Source of the DNA: Dysidea avara
Taxonomy: Eukaryota; Porifera; Demospongiae; Dictyoceratida; Dysideidae
Direction: 5' to 3'
Length of the DNA: 64,000 nt
NCBI RefSeq assembly: GCF_963678975.1
Contig: NC_089272.1
Location: 64,793,774-64,857,773 of the forward strand
Shown here: piece by piece, positions 33,944 through 54,577 of the stretch
How positions within the stretch are numbered: the stretch's first letter is position 1
Layout: each line of letters opens with the position of its first letter
The notes under the pieces: generated by a model
Databases searched by the model: none
What the model was told of the DNA's origin: nothing
What the model saw: only the letters and a program-made list of their open reading frames with translations
Program-made: the position numbers and the translations under genes

Positions 33944-36900
33944 ATCTGATGATTTCCCTACTGACTTGTCATCACCAAGGTAACTAGTTATAGTCATATT
34001 CTAATATATTAACACTTGTTGTCATGATAGCAGTATGAATGAAGAGGTTGATCGGAGTTTACCTGCTACTACTCGTATCCTAGCAACTAGTAAACCAATA
34101 GAAAACAGTGAGGTACATAATATTGTCCCTAATTACTATAGGTGTAGTTTGATATTATATATTGTACTCTGCGTGAGAGGATCAAAGTGATGCCACATGC
34201 TGTATTGTCCATACAGTACTAATCAACTGCATAACTGTACTGTATGAGTCATACAGAACAGTTTTGCAGCTAACTGAGCAAATACAGTACAGTTATGCGG
34301 AGAATTTATTTAAGGAATGCTACAGAAATGATCGCTGGGACAGCACATGCGTGATACTGTAAATCGCCAATTTTATGGCTAGAAATAGATTATCAAAAAT
34401 CACAGCGGTTTGAGTACTAGAAAAAATCGCTCTGAGCCAGATGACCAGGAAGTACAATATAACACTTAAAGCTCTGCCTATGCTTGTGTGTATGAAAAAT
34501 ACAGCATTTGGGGAGTGTGTTGAGGCAAATACAGCACTCAGCTTTGCCTTGTGCTGTATTAGCCTCTCAACATGCCCCCTCGTGCTGTATTTTTCGAACA
34601 CATGTGTGGTGGTGCTTTAACTATAACATAAAGTCAAGGTGTATCAATCATACATCTTGTGTTAACATATCATAGAACATAATAGTAGCTAGGCCATGAT
34701 TATGAACTGTACGCCAAGTGACTCAACCAAGGCAGTTAAGGACACTTAGAATTTACTACTGCAAAAGTTTGACATATTAATAGAGGAGTCAGTGATACTA
34801 ATAGTCACACACACTACCTCAGACTCTGTCATACAAACCTTGTTGGTGTTGTTCTTGAATGCTATCAAAAGAGTCACTTGTATTGTTTCAAATATTATAC
34901 TTCACATATATATGTATACAATTTATCCCTATAGGGGGAAAGTTACACGTGAGATTAGTTTGTGATTACAATGCCCATCACAAAACTTTTATGCCGCTTT
35001 GCTTGCTATATACATACTCTATTTATACACAAATACATCTACATACACATGCAAAAAGCCAGTATACAAAGTTTGATGCCATTTGTGAGACTTTTCCACT
35101 GGTAAGCTGGATGCCATTTGCATAACTTTCCCTTCCTATGGTATAATGGAGACAGTACTCACTCAATGACATGTTACAGGATCCAGTATTATCAGCTACC
35201 ACTAACACAACCACAAGACCTCTCAGGGACCAGTGGACTCTATCATTAGCTCAGAGGATTGGGGTGTTGCGTATGGGTGGCTTCTTACATGGTTGTTTTC
35301 AAGCTATTGAGAACACACCCCCTAGTGATACCTTTGATTATACAGCTGCCACGTGAGTTGCTATAGTAACATGAGGTCATGTTGATGATCACGTCACAGG
35401 TTGATGATCAACCAATCAAAGAACAGAGAAGGTGCTCCATTACCTCCAGGACAGTTCCGTGTTAAACTACTTCTAATGTTTGATCTGATTGGCTCTGACT
35501 ACATTAATGCTAGGTGAGTGAGACTGTCACTTTAGAGGTCTCTGAATGTTAGCTGTAACTAGTTGTGTGTAGTGTGTTCACCTTTTTTCCCCACCCCTGA
35601 TAATATTGTATGTTGTAATTGTGTGTTGTAATCAACACTACAAGCTGGCATTACATGAAAACATAAAGATGACAATGGTGTGTATCATACACTATGATAG
35701 TAGTGTATAGTAGGGACCACAAAGGAGTAGGCGTGGCTCATGAAATAGCATTACCCAAGAAACAGCCTCCATTTTCCCTGACAATGATGAGGTAGTATTG
35801 GTTAGGTAAAACTAAGCCCAAAAAAGCTTTCAGATTGACCCGAAACGCTTTCAACAAGTTGCTACAGAATTTAATATGTATATATATGTAATACATTATG
35901 AACTGATGTTAATTCTTATGGATAATTAGAACTGTTATAGTATGTTCACATTGAGCTGAATCCTGAAAAACAGCTAAAAATTAGAAGTGGATTTTTTCTC
36001 AACAGAGTTAGCATTTCAGCCAACCAGATGATTAGTGGTAACAGCAAAGGTGTCAACAACAGACACGTACGGTTTGGCTCCATTACAAGTTTGGGAAAGG
36101 GCTGTAATGGACAATGTATTTGTATGGCTTCCCCATAGGAAATGTATTGTGAAAATTTTGATTGGCCGTAAATATTATATCAAACATTTGAACAAGATTT
36201 TAAAATATTTTTAGCGGATCAATCAGTACTACAAATGAGCCAAATTTCAAGATCGTGTGTAATTGCATCATCCATGAGTTATTAAATGTTTTTGAGGATT
36301 CAGCTCAACGTGAACATACTATAATTTGTTTATTGTTAGTTGTACATGATGATGTAACCTTGACCTTAGTGTGTGATTGTATAAATAAGCTGGAGCTGGC
36401 TACCAGCTTTCTCTTCTTCAGTTGTTGAGTTATAGTGATCATTAAGCTATTACAATTGGTATTAGTTACATATCAAACAGTACGGTAGTACTGTTTAAGT
36501 AGGGCTTGCATCAAAAGTGACGAGCGCCGCCAAAAATACCGCCTTTAAAAACCAGCTTAGAAACTTCTTACGCAACGAAAATCACCTTTACGGAAAAATA
36601 TTAGTCCATCTGACATCAAATGACAAGAAAACGCATACTGGCGGCCGGATATAGAATTTTTTTTAAATCATCAAAACTTGAAATTTCGTCTCACTCACTC
36701 ACTCACTGACCACAGTCGCAAGTCTAGAGCTCAAACAAAGCAGCGCACAGTCACCATTTTATGCCACAACAACAACAAACTCACCGGTGGGATGTGCCTT
36801 TTGGAGTTCCGACAAGTGTGCACCCTGTGCGCCTTATCTTTTCTTTTATCTTCAATCTGGCTGCTTGTCTTCTTCTTCATCCAATGAAACCATATCGAGG

Positions 36901-39900
36901 CGTAAATTTTCCATATCAACACTTTCTTTAAGCAGCATAATAGACGCCACTACATTATTTAAGGCACTTAGACTACGCTACTTTACTTTATGGAGGTACC
37001 TGTATTCCACGATAAGTCACAACATCACGCCCATTCTTTATTCTACTATTTTCAATCTATCGATTGAGACCACAATGACCACACCCCTTTTACACTAGCT
37101 GTATTTGTGACCACACACCTTCAAGCTGGTAGGCTGATTCGAGATACTCTAGTCTAATAATCAATCGAAACCACGATGACCACACCCCTTTTTGGGCAAG
37201 CACACATCTTTGCAGGCTAACTCAAGGTACTCTAATACAACAGCCACCCTAATAAAACAGTCACATGTTTACAGCTAGCTGTATGCTTTAACAAAAAAAA
37301 CTAAACAAACTAGTATATTAAAAATTGTAAATTTAAAAATGAAGTAGGGTTCCATGTGATAAAAAGTAGTGAAACAAGAGATGAAGCAATGGTAGCTATT
37401 ACAGCATAGCTCAGTGTTAAATCCCTACTTTGGCATGTTATTTTGTGTTCAATGCCAAAGTAGGGATTTAGCACTGAGCTATGCTGTAATAGCTACCATT
37501 GTTCATATCTTGTTTCACTACTTTTTATCGCATGGGACCCTACTTCACTTTTAAATTTACAGTTTTTAATTTACTAGTATATACAACAGAATTTTCTACT
37601 GACTGACTGACTGACTGACTGACTGACTGACTGACTGACTGACTGACTGACTGACTGACTGACTGACTGACTGACTGACTGACTGACTGACTGACTGACT
37701 GACTGACTGACTGACTGACTGACTGACTGACTGACTGACTGACTGACTGACTGACTGACTGACTGACTGACTGACTGATGCCTTCAGACAAGCGTATCTC
37801 GATAATGGCTAAGGTTACGGGCTTGATTTTTTTACTGTTCGACATTGTTTTGGCCTGAGAGGTGCCTTTTGGCATACCGCAGTACGTACAATGCATTGTT
37901 CGTGGACTTACCAGTATCCTCTTTTGTGTCCCATTCATCTTTGCTGACAGCGAAAACTGTCAATTTGGTGGTAGCACGTGATGGTTTCCCTTTGAAACAG
38001 AAATCGTCTGTATTTTTCATAGTGGCTACTTTGATTGCAGAGGTGCTTTTTGAACAGTTTTTGATTCATAATGCTGTGTAACAGGTTGAACATAGCTGAC
38101 AACGAAGCGTAATGGATACTTCACTTTTCAGACAATATAATTGGGGCACGCGGCACCATTTCAAATGCAGTATGCGTGGGTTCACCAACCATAATAATAT
38201 TATTTACAAAAAAGTTAACCGGCAAGTATTTCAAAAAATTTGGACTAGAGTAAGGACCATAGCACATTGATAAAAAGTACTGAAACCGGCAAGCTGGAGT
38301 AGTACATGATATTAAATCACAGTAAAACAATAAGAAGTATTATATCCCTACTGTGCTCCAAGATACCATAATGGAAATGCACAGTAGGGATATAACACTT
38401 CTTATTGTTTTACTGTGATTTAATATCATGGACTACTGCAACTTGTTTCAGTACTTTTTATCGATGTGCTATGGTCCCTACTCTAGTTGAAAATTCCAAA
38501 TTTTTTGAATTACTTTTGATGTATATACAGAGTAGATATGTAATGGTGTGTCAACAGTTATGTAGGTCGTCCTGGTAACCAACATGGTTACATAGCCAGT
38601 CAGGCTCCTACAGACTCTACAGTTGCTGACTTCTGGAGGATGATATGGGAACATGGTGTACATGTTGTGGTTGCCGTTAGTGATGATAATGAGGAGGAGT
38701 GTGCTCGTTACTGGCCATGGGAACTTGGTGTGGCAGAGGAGTATGGTCTGGTGATCTCCGGGTCATGGGTTAACGAGGGGTTCACTGTTACCATGACAAG
38801 TGAAAACTCTTGTGCTATTGGTGACAACTGTTTAGTGAGGACATTCCATTTATCCAGTAGAATAGAACAAGAAGAGAGAACTGTTAAACAATTCCACTAC
38901 ACAGGATGGCCACACAAGGGTAGGTACCTAACTACGATATCTCACAAGGGTAGGTACCCAACTACAATATGTTTCCTGTGACTCAGTATCCTAAACCCCT
39001 TGTATCCAAGTAACTAAATAGCTTGTTCCTCTGAAGTTCTGCATGGAATTGCCATTAAACAAAGCAAATAATGTCTTCAAATTGATAATGTGTGCCCTAC
39101 AGCTCTAATAGAACAATCAACTAGTTTAACAAATAGGTAGTGTTGATAGTGTTGTGGTTATGTTTACTCTTGTTTTAATTTGATCAATACAAAAATTATT
39201 TGGTGTCCACTAAGTGTACAGTGATCACCGATGGTGTATGGTAATGATAAAAGTGTTGAGAATTGTTTGGATAACTGAAGCCCATTCAGACGGCTTTATT
39301 AAATGCTCTAGTAAAACTACACATCCGCACTCCAAACTCTAATATTAAACAATCAAATTTCAATATCAAAATGAGGGGGAGCGAGGGAACTGATGGTCTA
39401 GTGTGTTTAACTTGTGTCGGTGATATGATGGACAAGACTGTAAATGCATCATAATAGGAACTAGTCACCAGCCCAGGGGCGGATCCAGGGGGGGGGGGGG
39501 GGGGGGGGCTTTGGGGGCTGAAGCCCCCCCCCCCCCCTTCATATTTAGGCCTTACTTGATCAATATGCTGAGTATTATAATGAAATTTTGTCTTAGCATA
39601 ATTATATGATCACTAATAATACAAATACTCATAAAACCACCTTATAAACATCTTTCCAAGGTATTATCAGTGGATTTATGCTAAAATTTATGCAACAAGG
39701 ACCCGAATCAGCATTGGAGGTTTACAAGATCGAGATACTCTAATAGAGCAGTCAGCTAACTACTCTAATAGAACATTCACTAGAAACATGTAGTTGGTTC
39801 TGTTATGGAATTTTCCCAAATCTGCCTGCACCTATACATGCATTGGTCTGTTTAAAGGGCTTCATTCATCTACTTGTGTAGTTAATATGTATGACAATAC

Positions 39901-41123
39901 TTAATTCAGGTTCACAATTTCCATTGAAAATGCTCTCAGATTCAATCTTGTATTGTTCAAATTTCAAAATTTTCCACTTTCAACATTATTATTCTAACAT
40001 GCACCTATTCAGTGTTGTGCAATTGTGAGAGGGGTGCATCATGTACTTGGTTGTCTGTACCTACCCAAACGTTTCCATTTAGCAAAATGCTTCAGAGAGC
40101 CATACCTATAATCTAAAGGCAGTATATAAAATATCTACAGGCAGAAAATATTATGAATTTTATGTGGAAATGCCAAATTGCAGTGTTTTAGCATCTATTT
40201 TTCAAAATTTTCCTGGGGGGGGCATGCCCCCAGACCCCCCTAGTTCCAGCATGCTTCGCATGCTGGGAAGTGTGCTTCGCTACCTCTACCCAAGAGATTA
40301 GTACCTTGAGTTAGCCCCCCCCCTTTTATAAATCCTAGATCCGCCCCTGCAGCCTTTGTATCCTTTTGAGGTTTAAGAGGTTTTCTGGTTGAAGTCTCGC
40401 CAGCCAGCCTGTTATCATTTGACTGGCTACTCTGTTAAAAAGTTTTGTTCACTACATTGAAGCATATCTATCGAGTATGTAGTTATCATGTACACTCATG
40501 GTGTAATGTGTGAACCACATGGCTTATGAGTCATTAATGTATGTAGTTATTACTGTACCCCAGTATATCTATAGTTGTTATTAATGCCCACCATCAGGTG
40601 TACCCACTGGCGTTGATGAGGTTGCTAGGTTGGTGTTGACTACAAGACGTTACCATGACAGTATCACTAATGCAGGAGTGAGCGTACAGTTATAATATAT
40701 TTTACTAGTTAATTATTGGTTGTAATCTCCACAGCCGACCCTGGTACATGGTTCACTGGGAGTGGGACGGACGGGATGTTTCTGTGCAGTAACTATAGCC
40801 ATAGAAATGATGGAACTAGCCAAGGAGTCTTCTATTGATGCTTGGAGCAATGACTCTAATATATTAGATCAGGTACGTACATTGAGCACTAAAGTATATG
40901 ACTACCATTGTTACCTAATATGTTTCTCTGTGATCAGGTGATCCGAGGTCTACGTAGTCAACGTCCTGGTATGGTAGAATCATGTGATCAATATGAGTTT
41001 TGTTATCGACTGTTGGAGGAGTCATTATGGGGGGAGACTGCCAAGACCAACACCTCTTCCTCTACTGATCATAACACTAAGACAAAGAAGTCAAAATTTA
41101 AATTGTTTAAACGAAAGAGGTAA
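33944..41123 (+). CDS. Protein tyrosine pseudophosphatase domain (5' end not found)
   Basis: Exons: 33944-33979, 34031-34112, 35180-35352, 35400-35513, 38558-38919, 40598-40677, 40735-40872, 40938-41123; phases fit. A Ser/Thr-rich lead leads into a classical PTP fold: KNRE (KNRY loop), DYINA, YIASQAPT, FWRMIW, QEERTVKQFHYTGWPHKG, GVGRTGC and QRPGMVES. The signature Cys is Gly (HGSLGVGRTG; GGT at 40750), the WPD Asp is His (CAC at 38913) and the Q-loop Gln is Glu, so hydrolysis is not expected. A binding or decoy role is inferred. The C-terminus is Lys-rich (KSKFKLFKRKR). The first visible exon starts one base into a codon, so upstream exons must exist; the LRR gene's last exon fits in phase. 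Confidence 0.85.
34216..34633. repeat. Dispersed hairpin repeat, CpG-decayed copy 2
   Basis: Diverged copy of 8464-9033, also with the ttaaagc...ggtgctttaa hairpin. Many differences are CG in copy 1 and TG or CA here, for example cggcttcgcctcg against cagctttgccttg. Confidence 0.8.
35715..35880 (-). repeat. Composite repeat, 3' fragment only (copy 4)
   Basis: Contains the family 3' segment (ggagtaggcgtggctcatga, ccattttccctgacaatgat, aacgctttcaacaagttgct) as in 15313-15450. Foldback and peptide parts are missing. Confidence 0.8.
35938..36321. repeat. 384-bp mariner-like MITE, copy 2
   Basis: Collinear with 18695-19076, with cleaner termini: tagtatgttcacattgagct / agctcaacgtgaacatacta, flanked by TA. 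It lies in the intron after the DYINA exon of the pseudophosphatase. Confidence 0.88.
37030..37250. repeat. Imperfect direct duplication of about 105 bp
   Basis: Text around atcgattgagaccacaatga ccacacccctttt recurs about 105 bases later (caatcgaaaccacgatgacc acacccctttt). Both copies end near an actctaat motif. Confidence 0.6.
37308..37585. repeat. ~275-bp foldback element
   Basis: TIRs actagtatattaaaaattgt / ttttaatttactagtatat. The arms continue through aagtagggttccatgtgata and gctattacagcatagctcag to a short loop. It abuts the 3' side of the composite repeat at 37586. Confidence 0.85.
37586..38515 (-). repeat. Composite foldback/peptide repeat, copy 5
   Basis: Same layout as 15310-16385: foldback 38230-38510, minus-strand peptide frame 37832-38020 with [14 protein letters not shown], then the tcag tract. 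Here that tract is a 180-base microsatellite, and the family 3' segment beyond it is missing. Confidence 0.85.
37599..37779. repeat. (GACT)n microsatellite, about 45 copies
   Basis: Pure tetranucleotide run of ctga/gact. It sits exactly where other copies of the composite repeat carry only 2-4 tcag units. Confidence 0.97.
39474..40349. mobile_element. 876-bp non-autonomous transposon, CAGGGGCGGATC ends, 5-bp TSD
   Basis: The left end caggggcggatccaggg and right end ctagatccgcccctg are inverted. Both flanks read cagcc (39469-39473 and 40350-40354), a clean 5-bp target duplication. Internal runs of about 24 G and 15 C occur at 39494-39535. It contains aggaaaattttgaa- and ctagggggtctgggggcat-type text in reverse orientation, shared with 47135-47581. 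There is no transposase. Confidence 0.85.
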
Positions 41124-43461
41124 CTGCATCCACTAAATAGTGATTATGTCACTTATACGGTTCCCAACAGGAAGTGATGCCATGTGATGTAATTTATCGT
41201 GTCTTAAAAGTAACCAGGTTACAATTTTATATACAATTGATCAATTCTACTATCCTTTCAATGATGTTTTGTCTTTTGTCTTTATAATACACAGTGTAAG
41301 TGATGTCATATATATGGTAACCAACAAGATGTGAGAGATACTCAGTAATAATTATAGTATTATATCACATATACCTCATCATGACAATAACAATCTGATA
41401 GATATATTAAATTATGCACATATCAATACATGATGTGTGCATGTACTGTTACTACTGTATTCTGACATGTTTACACACAGTGTTAAAAATAAGGAGTAAC
41501 CAATACTCCCCTAGGGGAGTTCCCAGTGTAGGGAGGATTTAACACCCCTGAATTTTAGTGGAGAGTAAGTACCACTCTGTAAAAGAGTAACAGCAACCCT
41601 TTGAAAATGTTCATGTAGAGAGTTTTAGTTACTTTAGGAGTTTGCATAACCATGTAAGGTGTTCCTGTACTCTATGTAATACGGTGCTATCCCACCATAA
41701 ACAGCTGATTATTAAATCTCAAATGATGTACAACAAACTTATGTAAATACATACATACAAAATGACTATAAACAATATCCCTAGTCACTGTCGGCATGTC
41801 ATGGCTTGTAAAATTCAGCAGCTGAGCAGACATGTGACTCTTTTTCCAACTGATGCAACCCTCATTGCTGACTGTAATTTTGTTTCAAACTGTGTATACT
41901 CATGTCTTGACAAAATTGTATACCTATCTAATCTGTCATAAATAGCACCACAATAAAGAAATGTTCCACCATTGTGTAGTTGGTTACCTGTATCAACTGA
42001 AACATCATGGTACATCACAAATAGCTGAGCAAATATCATATCACTGACACATGGCTCTTGTTGCCAACCGGCGTAACTTTGTTCCCAACTGTTGTAAATG
42101 GTAGTACAATAAAGCTTCCTTCATCATATGGTTAGTTACCTGTATCCACTGACAGTACATCCTGGCAATGCTCAGGTCAAGAAGAAAAACCAAGTTTCAG
42201 CTGACACACTTTTCCCTTATAGCTAGTTCAGAAGAGTTTAATGAAATCATTTTGAATTTGTTGAGTATTAAATTTCGACTTTAATACTGAATTACCTAGA
42301 GATACTGAGTTGAACATAATGTCCAGAATGTGCAAACTTGCGACACTTTCAGATGTTGTATGTACTCCAATGGAAGAGATTGTCTATGCCTTTTGAGTGG
42401 AGTCAGCTTCAACTACTCGTAGCTATGTAGCTATGGTAGGCCATTTGTTTCTAAAATAATATTTATTATTTTAAATATTAGTTTTAAAACAAATGGCCTA
42501 CCATAATGCTGTAAATCAAATGAAAAGTTGTCTATATAAAGTGTTGATATAGCTACCAAATGTCTGAGACATATGCACTGGGTGGTCAATGGCACTAAAA
42601 TAATTATAACATGCAGAATAAGTTCAGGTGATCCAATATAGATCAGAGTCCATGCATGGAGGCTCTAGAATTAAATATTCTGTATGAGCAGCCTGCAGCC
42701 TGCTCAAACAGTGATCTATAGTTTTCTTCATCACTTGACAAGCATTAGCCTGGTATAAAAAAAACCAATATTGATGGAAATAAGATCAACATTTAATCCA
42801 GAAAGCTGATTGTCATGTTGTAAAGAACCATATCGATCTTATAGCAACCAGTAGATGTTGCTGGGTGAGGATAGTGTTCGCCCTCTGGTGTCTAACTGGT
42901 AAAGCAGATAAAATTACCAACACCAAGGTCTGCTAAGAGGAAAGAGATGGTGCTAGGAGGGCTGGCACTAGCAAGACAGCCTGGAAGGTCAATGTAAAGT
43001 TTTAAAATTTCAGGTAAAGGCTGTTGGAGCCCATGAACAAGAACCTGTAAGACTGAATCATGTCTTCAGGTACTCAGAGTCATACCTGCCTTCATGGATC
43101 CAGAGCAACAGGACATCCAGTCAAGTGGATTGGGGAGCTTACATTTGGGGTTAGCGATGGTTGGTAAAGTGTCACAACCATCACGTGAGAGCAAGAAGGA
43201 CAACTGTTTCCCAGCCAAGGCCTGATCAATCTCAATCTTCAGTCAAAAGACACGTAAGCTTGCTCCAGAGTTATCAACAGTATATACTGGCCATGTAAGA
43301 ATAGGAACTGAACTTGGCAGATTATGCAGCCCCGGCCCCCACTATTCCTTAAATGTTACTTACCTTATAAGGTTTCAGTTGCTAAAATTAATCGAGTATC
43401 ACGTGTACAACATTTAGGCTTTTGCGTGACGGCTACGCCCAACACTGCTCTTGTGAGAGAA
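41124..43461. other. Intergenic region before the kinase-Kelch gene
   Basis: No gene was seen. It includes a hairpin at 42432-42505 with 19-base arms (tatggtaggccatttgttt) around an A/T loop, and two loosely similar segments near 41,870-42,010 and 42,060-42,160 (aataaag ... tggttacctgtatc). Confidence 0.5.
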
Positions 43462-52300
<8,839 letters not shown>

Positions 52301-53410
52301 TTGTCATAAGTTAGTGTTTTACCAAGTTAGTTAGTGTACGCTACTTAGTCATAAGTTAGTGTAAAGCTTGTATTGTATTTTGTGTATTCACACCAAAGGT
52401 CTAGTACACAAACAAATTACCTAAATTAATATTTTATCTACACTGTATTGGCTGCTCAATTATTGTATCACCAACTACTGCACATAAATTAATAGCTTTG
52501 GCTGTACCATACAAGCACTCATATGGATTGCTACATGAAGCTTCTGATAGCTGCCAGCCTTTCATCATCTGGTGTTCTTAACTACAGTTCATGTTGAAAC
52601 TGTGGCTTTCTTTGAGAACTGGACATTCAGGAATCTCTGTTAACCCTGAGGTCCCGGGTTTGATCCTCATAACTTTACAGATAATAGTACAATAATGAAG
52701 TGTTGAAATTTGATACCATTAAACACTATTGAATTACAAACAATAACAAAATGGCTATTGTTTACAGTAACTTGTTGTTTACACAATCTCAAATCGGTCA
52801 GTGTTGAGAGAATAGTTAGAGGAGTGGTCTTGTGATCCTCCCTCCACTAGTTGTACACCACCCACCTGTAGTGATGACAATATGGCTACCTAACAACAAC
52901 CTCCTTAACAACCAATATATGTGTACAACACAGCTCATAGTAAACTATGTCTACAGTGGACCCTCACACAACAGTCACACAAATTCAGTATAAGTTGTAT
53001 TGTATCAGTTCATTACAGTTTTCACTGACACAACAAGCCAATTGCAACACTAAATTGTCCATGCTCACATGATCATTTAGATGCATTCCATTCCATTGGC
53101 TGTACAGACTTTTATCAGGGTAGATGAAAAGTGGACCACATTGTGTGGTGTGATGTAGAGACTACATCCGGATGTTCACATGCTAAAGCTGGGGGGAGAG
53201 ACTTTTGTTATATTACTAAAATTTTGGACTTTAAATTGTGGAGCTTATTCAAGAGGAGGGGTTCCCCCTGTCTACGAGCCTGTACTGTCAATTCACTTGT
53301 AGAAAATAAGTAAATGCTACAAGCTGTATGTCATGCAATAGAACTCTATGCATATATCTTATAACCAGTAGTACTGTATATTAAGGTTTGGGCTTTTCCG
53401 CCCAAAAATA
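52301..53410. other. 3' flank of the kinase-Kelch gene
   Basis: No gene was seen. The short frame at 53131-53313 has no splice or domain support. Confidence 0.45.
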
Positions 53411-54577
53411 TCACCCTATAACCAGCTACCCCACAATATATCACCCTATAACCAGCTACCTCACAATATATCACCCTGTAACCAGCTACCTCACAATATA
53501 TCACACTGTAACCAGCTACCCCACAATATATCACCCTATAACCAGCTACCCCACAATATATCACCCTATAACCAGCTACCTCACAATATATCACACTGTA
53601 ACCAGCTACCTCACAATATATCACACTGTAACCAGCTACCTCACAATATATCACCCTGTAACCAGCTACCTCACAATATATCACCCTGTAACCAGCTACC
53701 TCACAATATATCACCCTGTAATCAGCTACCTCACAATATATAACCCGATAACCAGCTACCTCACAATATATCACCCTGTAACCAGCTACCTCACAATATA
53801 TCACCCTATAACCAGCTACCCCACCCTATAACCAGCTACCTCACAATATATCACCCTATAACCAGCTACCTCACAATATATCACCCTATAACCAGCTACC
53901 TCACAATATATCACCCTATAACCAGCTACCTCACAATATATCACACTGTAACCAGCTACCTCACAATATATCACACTGTAACCAGCTACCTCACAATATA
54001 TCACCCTGTAACCAGCTACCTCACAATATATCACCCTGTAACCAGCTACCTCACAATATATCACCCTGTAATCAGCTACCTCACAATATATAACCCTATA
54101 ACCAGCTACCTCACAATATATCACCCTGTAACCAGCTACCTCACAATATATCACCCTATAACCAGCTACCCCACCCTATAACCAGCTACCTCACAATATA
54201 TCACCCTATAACCAGCTACCTCACAATATATCACCCTGTAACCAGCTACCTCACAATATATCACACTGTAACCAGCTACCTCACAATATATCACCCTGTA
54301 ACCAGCTACCTCACAATATATCACCCTGTAACCAGCTACCTCACAATATATCACCCTGTAATCAGCTACCTCACAATATATAACCCTATAACCAGCTACC
54401 TCACAATATATCACCCTGTAACCAGCTACCTCACAATATATCACCCTATAACCAGCTACCTCACAATATATCACCAGCTACCTCACAATATATCACCCTA
54501 TAACCAGCTACCTCACAATATATCACCCTATAACCAGCTACCTCACAATATATCACCCTGTAACCAGCTACCTCACA
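53411..54577. repeat. 30-bp satellite, about 39 copies with higher-order blocks
   Basis: The unit is tcaccctataaccagctacc plus tcacaatata. Truncated 20-base units occur at 53821 and 54171, 350 bases apart, and the variant gtaatcagctacc recurs at 53719, 54069 and 54359. Segmental duplication inside the array is therefore visible. IYCEVAGYRV frames are artefacts. Confidence 0.96.

Noticed and set aside
43324..43461. Upstream in-frame ATG as kinase start
   Set aside because: Possible, but it adds 46 residues without recognisable features; the ATG at 43462 sits just before the domain.
53346..54474. IYCEVAGYRV and ITSYPTIYHP repeat proteins
   Set aside because: Artefacts of the 30-bp satellite, with no non-repetitive coding context.
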